Shown here piece by piece: positions 22,039 through 31,139 of a stretch of 64,000 nucleotides of DNA (the stretch's first letter is position 1; every line of letters starts with the position of its first letter). The translations under genes and the position numbers were made by a program. Below the pieces are notes generated by a model. It was given only the letters and a program-made list of their open reading frames with translations. It was not told where the DNA came from and searched no databases. Source of the DNA: Hericium rajendrae (taxonomy: Eukaryota > Basidiomycota > Agaricomycetes > Russulales > Hericiaceae); the NCBI GenBank assembly GCA_033439255.1, contig JAVRDV010000016.1:620001-684000 (forward strand), written 5' to 3'.

Positions 22039-24849
22039 ATGTCGACCCCCACTCGTCCCGTCAGTATCAGCAGTCCACGAGCGAACCAGGGCGAACGCGG
22101 CACGCCCAGCTCAGCGACGACTGGAACACCGGACCTGCGCGCCTTACGCGCTGGCTATGTGGGCACGTCTCCGCCCCCGAACATCCCTCTGCGGGGTACA
22201 CCGAACACAGCAGGCAGCAACACGCCGCGAGCGGTCGACCGCATGCCGTCGAATGCGAACCTCGGCGTCGACTTCCAGGCGGCGAATGCTTCGGGGCGTC
22301 CGTCCGTGGGTGGGATAAGCGCGAGAAAGCCTTCAGGTCTCCTGCCGGAGGGCGTCGCGGGGACATCAGGTAGCGGGCGCAATAGTCCTGCAGTGGATAT
22401 CGACGAGTTGCCGGAGGAGCAGAAGGCCAAGATCCTTCGGAAACATCTTGTTTCGAGAGGGGAACGAGACAACCACAGCGACTCGGAAGGTGGGCCATCC
22501 AGACATTCGTCTGACTCGCATGCACGACAAGATACGGAACCTTTCCCTGTGCCGTATCACGCACCGGGTGCGGACGTCACGTACGTATCCTTTGCATTTC
22601 GGCTTTGCTGTGTGGATACTGATAAGACTGTCCCCGATTCAGACATGACATTTACAAGTGGCAGCAGGACCAGCGAAGGCAGGCACGACCACGGGCAGCG
22701 TCCTTTGCTGGCTCTGCGAATGCTGCGCCACATCCCGGCTTTGAGCATATTCACGAGCCTGGAGGCTTCCGCCGGAACTATGTCATGCTGCACGCAAATG
22801 ACGAGGAGGGTTCAGAGCCTCCTCGAATGCTGCGAAACTTCATAGATTTTCTATATCTTTTTGGCCATTTCGTGAGCATATAACCTGCTTATCGTGCCCC
22901 CTGCATACTGAAGTCCATTGGTTCTTCAGGCTGGCGAAGACCTGGAAGAGATCGAAGAGGAAGAGGAGGAAGCGCCTCAGGCCGAAGGAGAGGAACAAAG
23001 ACGGCTGTCTTTCAGAGAGACAGAAGAAGGATTACCACCATTCCGCATTCATGCCATCGAGCCGGGGAAGCCTGATACCGAGACGACACCTTTACTTGGA
23101 CGTGTAGAATCCCGTTCAAGGTCCCGTTCGAGACTCAGACGAGCCAGTATAGGCCCTCGCGGTGACGCGACGGTCGGCGAAGCAATCCTTATGGTAAGGT
23201 CACAAATCCACGCGCCTTTCGGATGGTTGTTGATCATTTGTGCCATTATCAGCTGTTAAAGTCTTTTGTCGGGACTGGTGTGTTATTCTTGGGCAAAGCG
23301 TGAGTCCATTTGTCATTTCTTTTTGTGTACAGCATCGATTGACTGCTCTACTTAGTTTCTTCAACGGCGGCATCTTGTTCTCTGCGATTACGTTGTCTGC
23401 AATTGCTCTGATTTCCCTCTACTCTTTCTTGCTCCTCATACAAGTCAAGTTTGTGATCAATGGAAGCTTTGGAGGTAAGCACTACTATATTCTCGTATAA
23501 ACTGGATTCTCATCCTGCATTTCAGATCTCGGTGGCACACTTTATGGTCCATGGATGCGCTACGCCATCTTAGCGTCAATCGCTGTCTCTCAGATCGGCT
23601 TCGTCTCGGCATATACCATCTTCATCGCAGAGTCATTGCAGGCTTTCGTTGCTGCGGTTACCCATTGCGCGACCATCATGCCAGTGATATACCTTATCGT
23701 CATCCAGCTCATCATATTCCTCCCAATGGCGCTCATTCGCAATCTTGCAAAGCTCAGCACAGCGGCCTTGGTTGCGGACGTCTTCATCTTAGCTGGCCTG
23801 CTCTACATATTCGGGAGCGAGATTTCGCTGATCGCGACGAGAGGTATCGCGAAGGTGGAGCTCTTCAACCCGACGGACTTCCCGTTGTTGATCGGGTAGG
23901 CCATTGACCAGTTACACCTGGACTCCAGCTTGTGCTGACGAACTACTGATTAGAACCGCCGTGTTCTCTTTTGAAGGAATCGGACTGGTGAGCTAGAATA
24001 GATCTTGTATTTCTGATTGAGGCTTATCGCATGTCAGGTCATTCCTATCACAGATTCCATGCGTGAGCCCCACAAATTCCCCGCTGTCCTTTCCGGCGTG
24101 ATGATCTTCCTTCTCGGTAAGCCTTCCTGTCATTAGTTTTCCCCATATCGTGCTTATCATCACTTTGCAGTTCTTTTCGGCGGCGCTGGTTGTCTCTCGT
24201 ACCTGGCCTTTGGCCCTGCTATCAAGACCGTCGTCATCACGAACCTCGATTCGTCTTCGCCGATGGTGCAGGCCGTACAGCTCCTCTACAGTCTTGCCAT
24301 TCTGCTGTCTGTGCCGCTGCAGCTCTTCCCTGCTGTCCGCATCATGGAGAACGGCATCTTTGGACCTTTGAGGAGCGGAAAGCGAGACCGACGGATCAAA
24401 TGGATGAAGAACGGTTTCCGGACGATGGCCGTACTGGGATGCGCGGGGCTCAGCTGGGGCGGAGCTAAGGATCTGGATAAGTTCGTGGCGTTTGTTGGGA
24501 GCTTTGCATGGTACGTTGTTACGCTCTATCGTTTCATTGGACTGTGCTAACGCCTCGTCCATCAGTGTTCCGCTCTGCTACGTCTACCCTGCACTGCTGC
24601 ATTACAAGGCCTGCGCCAAGACTCGTAAGCAGAAGGCAGCGGATATCGCGCTGTTCGTCTTCGGCGCTGCTGCGGCCGTGTACACGACCGTGCAAACCGT
24701 CCGCGTACGTCCATTCTCCCGCGTCGAGTGCAAGACGCACGACAGCTAATTAATTGTCTTCTCGACCCCAGCTCATGGTCAAGCCGGAGCCTGAAGCTGG
24801 GCCTCCTGTATTGATTGGTTGTGACGCGCCTAACACGGGTTTGTTCTAA
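22039..24849 (+). CDS. Vacuolar amino-acid transporter, AVT3/AAAP family
   Basis: Amino acid/auxin permease family member resembling yeast Avt3/Avt4, which export neutral amino acids from the vacuole. Start MSTPTRPVSISS at 22039, TAA at 24847-24849, about nine exons. The N-terminal ~330 residues are hydrophilic: Ser/Pro/Gly-rich, then acidic (EEIEEEEEEAPQ), then TTPLLGRVESRSRSRSR. The membrane part follows: ATVGEAILMLLKSFVGTGVL, FNGGILFSAITLSAIALISL, GPWMRYAILASIAVSQIGFV, IFLPMALIRNLAKLSTAALV, FPLLIGTAVFSFEGIGLVIP with the family's SFEG motif, then REPHKFPAVLSGVMIFLL and VPLCYVYPALLHYKACAKT. All joins appear in frame. A link with the nearby NPR3/TORC1 gene is thematic only; there is no evidence of co-regulation. 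Confidence 0.87.
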
Positions 24850-25277
24850 GCTTTTGCGCTGTTGCGATTCTGGTTTTAGAAAGAGATATGTTTGCGCATG
24901 GGACTCAGGGTTCTAGCATATGAATCATTTAAGGACGTGACTATACTACAGACGTACTTTATCGTAATACCATGCTCCATCCTAATTAGATAATCATGTC
25001 ATTGAGGGTATAACTACTATTCACGATGTTTCAGGATTGTTTCTTGTGCGTTTTCTGACCGAACACGGAGTTCCATCAAACGTTCACGAGTTTGCAATGG
25101 CATGATAGGCCCCGGAGTTTGCCGATTTTCACCTAGTCAAGCGCGTACTGTAACTCAGGCGCCCACTGCCAGCGATTCTACTCATCTCTACAGTAGGTCT
25201 GACGGGCTCTGACTACTGTAGTCCGTCAATATTTGCATATGGGACTTAAAGTACTGACGTTTCTATTTTCAAGACCG
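24850..25277. other. Intergenic, promoter side of the F-box gene
   Basis: 428 bp between two plus-strand genes: the transporter 3' flank and the F-box gene upstream region. AT-richer than its surroundings; no gene or repeat seen. Confidence 0.5.
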
Positions 25278-27124
25278 ATGCACCGATGCTTGCAAATCCA
25301 AGAGATCGTGCAAGAGATTTTCGACAATATTCTTCCAGACCCCAGTCGTCAGTTTGGGAATGACCATTTTCCCCTCACAACTGGATGGGGTTCTCTTAAG
25401 CAGCCCCGTCGTGATATCTTCGCGTTTACAATCACGTCCAAAAGCTTCTTCGAAATTGGTCTGAACGTACTTTGGCGCGATGTCAATTCCCTCATCCCCA
25501 TTCTCGTCCTGTTGGGCGTACCGTATGATGCTCTAAAAATGCTGAGTCAGCGCCGGGTTTCTCCAGGCTTTTCAACCGTGAGTAAATGACCACTTGATCG
25601 ATATTTCCTGAGCTTACTTTTTCATTTAACTTGAAGGTGGTAGCCAACATCCTTAAAGACGCAACTTTCGATCGGGTTCATTTCTACATGTCCAGGACTC
25701 GCAGCATGTGGATCCATGAGGATATGGTATTCTTGACTTTGGGCTCCGAGCTCCAAAATCGGCTTCGAGACATTAACGGATCCATCACTCCCAACCTCCG
25801 GCATCTGATATGGGATGCCGCTGACCATGAAGTATACTTCACTCATCTTAGGACTTATGTCACTCCTTCCCTAACACATCTCGCGCTATGTCCCCACTGG
25901 GCTTCCGACACGTCCGTCTCTTTACGGAGCGTCTGTCCCGACCTTCAGCGACTTGAGTTTCTTGATGTTGAAGATACTATCAATGTCACTCGAGATATCC
26001 TCGGCATCCCTTCAGTCCATATCCTCAATACCGCCTTCCACGAGCTCCGGCCGAAGGCGTTTCTCCATCTGTCGACCATGTCAAATCTGCACTCTCTAAC
26101 TTTTCCTGGCATAGATCCCGGTCAAAACGTGCCTCCTCATAATCTACCTCTTCCCCCACCGGATGAAGGCACGCCATTTTTCCCTGCTTTGCGCAAGCTT
26201 ACCATTGGGAGCGTTGCTCTTCCGCCATGCTCTCGTATGCTTCGCGCCCTGTCAAACCCTCACTTGCTCGAAGAACTAAGCATCAGGCATACGGAGTACC
26301 ATGGTCCTTGTGTTCATGTACCCGAATATTTGGATACCATCTGCAATTGCTTGGACTCGCAAACTCTCACCAAGTTCAAGCTGGACATTGCCAGTGGAGT
26401 ACTGCTCCTCGAGGGTACGGAGGACCCTACGCCCTATAGGGCTATCCCAGCGACACTCCAACCTCTCCTCACTTTTAGCAATATGCAGGACTGCGAGATA
26501 CTTTTACAGGAACTCGATTGCGATGATGATTTCTTGGCAAGCATCGCATCATCGTGGCCTCGCCTCCGCAGGTTGAGCCTCCTTTCCCACCTGTGGCATC
26601 AAGAGCAGTCGCATTTGACGCTTCGCGGCTTGTTTCCTCTTGCGCGAGGATGCCCGCAATTGGCATATCTCGCACTGAACATGATGCCACTGACTGGAGA
26701 TGTGCTTCATCTTGAGGAATTAGTGCCGACATGGAGTCGCAGGAGCAAATCCTTGGGCCCTTTGACGATGTGGTTGGGTGGTCTTGGCCATGTAGCTGTT
26801 GGGAAGGCACCAGAGGTGGCGCGATACTTGAAGACCGTTTTCCCGAACGTTCAGGATGTCTCGAATGCCCATGTGAATTACTGGATCAATTACAACAGAT
26901 TGTACTACATGGAGGAGCAGGACTATGTTGACATGGACTCTCCCGTCCCCAGTCCGGTTGGTCTATATGATCTTGTAAGCCCGTTTGTCTCGTGTCAATT
27001 GCGCCTTATCCGTGCTCATGTCATTTAGATCTCACGTCTGTCTCCCATTGATCGACACGACGCAGAGCTGGATTTGCTCTTTAGTAACATCTCAGCTGAC
27101 TCTGATTCAGAAGAAGACCTTTAG
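25278..27124 (+). CDS. F-box protein with leucine-rich-repeat-like body (Agaricomycete type)
   Basis: Start at MHRCLQIQEIVQEIFDNI (25278), stop TAG at 27122-27124. The N-terminal ~75 residues are a divergent F-box (LQIQEIVQEIFDNILPD, then FAFTITSKSFFEIGLNVLWRD) that should bind Skp1 and bring a substrate to an SCF ubiquitin ligase. The rest is a Leu-rich solenoid-like region with repeated LRHL/LRKL/LRRL phrases (ITPNLRHLIWDAADHE, FFPALRKLTIGSVALP, WPRLRRLSLLSHLW), typical of the large mushroom F-box family. Three exons: introns at about 25579-25636 and after LYDL (GTAAGC) near 26977. The C-terminus is acidic (NISADSDSEEDL). No frame problem. These families turn over quickly, so a one-to-one orthologue should not be assumed. 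Confidence 0.75.
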
Positions 27125-27489
27125 GTAGATGAGATGTCTCGTGCATTCATAGAGTGTTCGGCGGTGACCACTTGAGAACGAAATTTGGCGCCGATGCTTC
27201 GTTCAAGACGTGTCCACCATTGGACGGCCTCAGAGGCTGAATGAAAGCACCAGTGACGGCGTGCTTGAGAGCAACATTTCTGATCACCAACAATTCGAAG
27301 ACGCTCCACTGGTTGATCCCAAATCCGAGTGGAACTAGTTGCAAAAATGTTCTAATGAACTTTGTCATATTTTTATCCCGGTCATCAAAGGTCTGACGGA
27401 AGGAGGAATGAAGTAAAACTAGAAGATGAAGGGAATCTAAAAAGAGAATGGGACGAGGAATTGATACGCGCCGGCTGAGGCCATGTGTT

Positions 27490-27568
27490 GCTCGCGTGGC
27501 CCGCGAAACATGCTCGCAGCCGAGCACGAGAAAGCCATGTGGCCGCGGCTAGCAACTAGCCACGCGAG
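27490..27568. repeat. Perfect 11-bp inverted repeat with 57-nt loop
   Basis: GCTCGCGTGGC at 27490-27500 is matched by its reverse complement GCCACGCGAGC at 27558-27568. The loop is itself GC-rich, with smaller palindromic pieces (ggccgcgg). It lies in the non-coding stretch after the F-box gene. Confidence 0.7.
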
Positions 27569-27713
27569 CGCCCGGAGTCGCGGACGTCTGAGCAAGCATC
27601 CGAGTGCGACCGACATCCGAGCTCAACGGGCGACAGCAATGCTCATCGCTCGGATGGCAAGCAACCCCCAATGATAATTCTACTTCTCCGTCCATGAACT
27701 CAAAATTGGCTAC

Positions 27714-27857
27714 ATGCACGATGGTGCTGGAATGCACCATCCAGGAGAGGAATTCCTTGACGCAGTGGCCGATGACACCGCAACTGTCCAAAAAGTCGTT
27801 ACGAAAATTCACCGCCAGAATGGTACCTGGCCACATTATGCTTACTGGCATACATAA
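27714..27857 (+). other. Orphan open frame fragment, possibly a gene remnant
   Basis: 47 codons from ATG (27714) to TAA (27857), reading HDGAGMHHPGEEFLDAVADD and ending TWPHYAYWHT. The same frame is open about 18 codons further upstream (YFSVHELKIGY) until a TGA-TAA pair, with no obvious acceptor. The amino-acid mix looks protein-like, but the opposite strand is also open for 100 codons (27851-27549) with an equally natural mix, so the strand is not settled. No family recognised. The rest of 27125-27900 holds no other convincing gene. Confidence 0.3.
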
Positions 27858-27927
27858 ATCACAGGGCTTATTTTTGCATAAACATTGAACATATCACAGT
27901 ACTATAAAAATCTCGAGATACATTGAA

Positions 27928-28102
27928 TGGGCACAAAGTGCCCACTCCCCGCGCATCTCACTGTCAGCGCATGGCCTTTGCTGGATGAGCGAAACGAGAG
28001 ATGTATGAAATGTTAATATATATCCTTGCTTCGCATGGGTGCAAAGCACCCCATTAAGTCTGAGCATGGGCGCGCAGCGCCCCTGCAGTTGCAAAGCAAC
28101 TG
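27928..28102. repeat. Cluster of four perfect mini-hairpins (6-7 bp stems, 3-nt loops)
   Basis: Four near-identical architectures occur in 175 bp: TGGGCAC-AAA-GTGCCCA (27928-27944), GGGTGC-AAA-GCACCC (28037-28051), GGGCGC-GCA-GCGCCC (28068-28082) and CAGTTGC-AAA-GCAACTG (28086-28102). Stem sequences differ but the geometry is constant, with three of four loops AAA. The last three fall inside the end of the open frame of the neighbouring STE14 gene. Confidence 0.85.
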
Positions 28103-28879
28103 GCCCTTTATACTCGTAACCCTGTACGGCGTATCTCTCGCCCACTTCTGCCACGCCTCTCCAAACTGCCCACTCAACAGCTTATCCTCCCTCTCCGTCC
28201 TTACCAACAAATTCATCACCTCCACGGTCCTAAACAGGATCCACACCATGATATACCGCCGCCCGCCCGCCGTCTCCAGCCACCCACACTCCCTGAACCA
28301 CGAGCCCGCGCCAAAATGCACGAGCGCGCTCCCGAGCATGTTGAGGAAGAGCCCCGTGTAGCTCGGGTGACCGCACGATGCCGTACGGGCCGTCCGTGAC
28401 GAGCCGGTGCGCGTCGCGCAGGCTCAGCTCGAACGTGAACATGCGGCCCATGCGGCGGAAGCACGCGAAGCGCAGGAGGGCGCCGCCGATCGCGAGCGCC
28501 GCGCCCGCGAGGAACTGCGGGTGATGCCGATGCGCGATGCGCTGCCCGGGACGCGTTCGAGTGTGGACAGGATGGTGCGCGAGAGCGGGTGGTCGACGGT
28601 ATGGCTTGCGACGATCAGCGCCGTCTCCGCCGCGGTGCTCAGCGCGCAGTTCAACTATTGGCTCGCCGTGAAGTCTGCGCCGCAGTGGGGATGAATCGAT
28701 GACGGACGTGCCTTGAACAAGAACGCGAGCACGGGCACATACTGGTCCACGAGCTTCGTGGGCCCGGCGGACTTTACTTGCTCATGGCTTGTCGGCAGCG
28801 CAGGCGGTGTGTACGATTTCCAGACAAGCGCAGTTTCTGTCAATAGAATGGGCAGCTTGTATAGAGAAAGCGTCGACAT
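28013..28879 (-). CDS. STE14: Protein-S-isoprenylcysteine O-methyltransferase (ICMT)
   Basis: ER membrane enzyme that methylates the C-terminal prenylcysteine of Ras/Rho proteins and farnesylated pheromone. Start MSTLSLYKLPILL at 28879. Exons then read NCALSTAAETALIVASHTVD, QFLAGAALAIGGALLRFACF, RRMGRMFTFELSLRDAHRLV, TDGPYGIVR, HPSYTGLFLNMLGSALVHFG, and the cytosolic signature LLVRTEREDKLLSGQFGEAW followed by KWARDTPYRV. The catalytic and SAM-binding C-terminal region is complete, but two frame changes interrupt it: one base missing at GGG 28519-28521 and one extra near 28371, between GIVR and HPSYTG. They compensate each other. The family normally stops soon after the PYR motif; here the frame continues about 30 codons through the mini-hairpin cluster and stops at 28015-28013. 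In basidiomycetes this enzyme supports mating-pheromone maturation. Confidence 0.85.
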
Positions 28880-29170
28880 TGGAGGAAAGGAAGACAAGGG
28901 AACAGGGATCAGGGCAGGCTGAAGGGGCTGCGAGCTTCATCCTCTTAAATCCTCTCGAGGTTCCGCAGTTGTACCGTAATAAAATAAACACATGTAACTT
29001 ACACGATCCCTAAAACCTACATTCCTACGCCGAAAACCGGAAGTATACCACTCTCTATTCTCGAGAATGCGGAATCGGGTGTGTCCAAAAGCCGTCTGCA
29101 GCCTTTGCAGATGACGCTCGCGGAAACGATGATGCCGTTATAATGATTCCCAGTGATCAGGATTGACCAC

Positions 29171-30296
29171 TCAAGCACCTACTGCCGTCGGCGCCGAGCT
29201 CGAAGGAATTGCGGATGCCGAAGCAGCCGCTTCCTCGGCCGCCTCTGTCAAAGCACTGGTGGTGACAGACGGTGCGGCAGGGGCAACTTCCTTCAGAGGC
29301 GTAGTTTCCGAAGGGCTATGAGATTTCTTTGCCTTTTTCCTCTTTTTCAAAGGCCTGCAACGAAGGACTTGTTAATGACTGGAAGCCTCTCATGAAGGGG
29401 TAACACAGGTGCTTACCAGCTGACACTGCGCTCTTGACGGTGTCGACGATCTCCCTGCTCTGGTCCAGATACTCCGTATCGTCGAACCGGTGCTTCTTCC
29501 TGCAAGAGGCTGTACGTCGCCGCTGCCGCTCGGGCCTCCATTCTTGTCGATGCCAAGCTTACGCTCGAGTGCCTCGAGCTTCGCGCGTTGAGCCTCGGCG
29601 GCCGCCTTCTTACGCTCCGGCTCCGACTCGAGATAGTCGGCAAGCCTGTAATGAAAGTGTCAGAAATCCGCATCAATGCATGAATCAAGTAGAACTCACC
29701 GCTTGGCCTCCTTGATTGTGCTCAGTCGCCGCCCGCTGAGGTCCCGGCACGAGTCGTTGTTGCTCGTCTTCTGGCTGCTCATGCGGCCACCGGCAGCACG
29801 CAGCTGCGAGCCGAAACCACCCTTGCCACCCCGCATGCGCGGAGCCAGGCGGAGGGACACCAGCGATGGTATTTCTTCATCGTCCTCATTCGGGATGCAG
29901 AGCGCGGAAAGAGGTGTCCTGGCATCAGGAACCCGACCAGAGACGGGAGTCAAATGAAGGTCGGCTGAGGCGGGCAGTAATGGGTGCTGCGCAAAGAGCG
30001 CATCGTAGACATACTCGAAGGTTGTATCAGATGGAAAAGAGAGCGCAAAGAAGGGAAAGGAGGGAAGGTCGATACGAGAACGGTGGTCGACATGGTTGCT
30101 CGCTGTGGACGACGATGAGGAACGGCGTTGAGTACTGAATGCTTGAAGTGGCGGTGCGCTGCTTACTAAAGGTCCTGGCAAACAAAGACAAGCAAAGTCA
30201 GCGTGGCGCATGAGAGTGACCGGGGTCCGATACACCATAGGACTGCCAGCACTTCGCGGACACGCGCACCAAATCACCACGTACACTGTTCACCAT
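29171..30296 (-). CDS. SDE2: Sde2, ubiquitin-fold splicing and genome-stability factor
   Basis: Sde2 carries an N-terminal ubiquitin-like fold that is cleaved after Gly-Gly, and the released Lys-starting protein joins the spliceosome. The start is taken at 30296: ATG GTG AAC A, then a GTGTAC...TTGCCAG intron, then [12 protein letters not shown] in frame. The ubiquitin-like part runs to [22 protein letters not shown], which holds the GG-KGG processing site. It is followed by [56 protein letters not shown] and a Lys-rich then Ala/Ser-rich tail ending at 29171 (TGA). One base seems missing in GG near 29500 just before [10 protein letters not shown]. The gene sits back to back with SEC61 beta, with 75 bp between start codons. 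Confidence 0.87.
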
Positions 30297-30371
30297 GGTA
30301 AGTCTCTTTCTTTTCCACCGCTATCACCCTTGCCATAGCCTGCACAGAACCTGCGGAGCACATTGTTGACC
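30297..30371. promoter_or_regulatory. 75-bp gap between divergent SDE2 and SEC61 beta starts
   Basis: Begins in the palindrome CCATGG (30293-30298), whose minus-strand ATG is the SDE2 start. The plus-strand ATG of the same palindrome is followed directly by GTAAGT, and an AG at 30337-30338 would splice it in frame to the SEC61 beta start region, adding 12 residues. Such an upstream start is possible but would put the SEC61 beta 5' end inside SDE2. Pyrimidine-rich on the plus strand. Confidence 0.4.
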
Positions 30372-30799
30372 ATGTCTTCATCACAGTCTGACTCTGACGC
30401 CCCGCGCCCCACTGCCGTGCGCTCGTCTTCCGGTGCTAATGCCGTGGCTAAGCCTCCCGGCGCACAGATTCGGTGCGTGTGCCGTGAACTATCCATGGAA
30501 CTGCTCACATATGTTCGCTTCAGTCGTCGCGCTGGCGCCACGCAGGTCTCGAAGCCCAACTCGTCGCGCTCCGCGGGCGCGGGCGGCTCGTCGAACACCA
30601 TGCTCAAGCTCTACACCGACGACTCACCCGGTCTGCGAGTGTTCGTATACCATAGCAGACTTCGTGTTCAACAGGCTCACTCACACGTCCCTGATCTAAC
30701 AGAGACCCCTTCATTGTGCTCGTCCTCTCCCTGTCCTTCATCGCCTCGATATTCTTCCTGCACATCTCCGCGAAGATCATCCGTGCATTCACCAAGTAA
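30372..30799 (+). CDS. SBH1: Sec61 translocon subunit beta
   Basis: Tail-anchored subunit of the Sec61 protein-conducting channel in the ER membrane. Three exons (30372-30472, 30524-30640, 30703-30799) total 315 nt, giving 104 residues with no frame problem. The cytosolic part is Ser/Pro/Gly-rich (MSSSQSDSDAPRPTAVRSSS), then SKPNSSRSAGAGGSSNTMLK, LYTDDSPGLRVDPFIV and the single C-terminal membrane anchor VLVLSLSFIASIFFLHISAK. Size, the LYTDDSPGL-(R/K)VDP box and the terminal anchor are diagnostic. Confidence 0.95.
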
Positions 30800-31139
30800 T
30801 CAGCGGCTCTTCTCATTTGCACCACGCGGCTGTTGTGTTTTCGTGTATTTTGAGGGGCGGGTCGGGTAGTTGGGTTGGGTATGCGACGTGGAGCGAGTCG
30901 TCCTTTCTTAAAGGATGCATTCCTATGGACTCTCTATGCATCTTCCCAGTACATTTTTTTTCCATTTCTCCAATGGATCTGGATATAGTCCGGCTGCATT
31001 CAGTTACCGGCACGTGGTTGATAGGTGGTGCAGCTCCAAGTCTATGTGCTGTCTATTTCTATACAGTAATGCCATGCCGTTCGGGGCTGCTCTATTCAAC
31101 TAGTGATAAGTTAATATATAGTCAACGACTCTGCTCCGT
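30800..31139. other. Convergent intergenic region
   Basis: 340 bp between the ends of SEC61 beta (+) and the biotin gene (-). T-rich stretches suitable for 3' ends; nothing else seen. Confidence 0.5.

Noticed and set aside
29430-29580. Intron in SDE2 from GTAAGC to TTGCAG explaining the frame change
   Set aside because: The phases do not give the conserved [10 protein letters not shown] frame, and the removed sequence reads as normal Sde2 protein; a missing base fits better.
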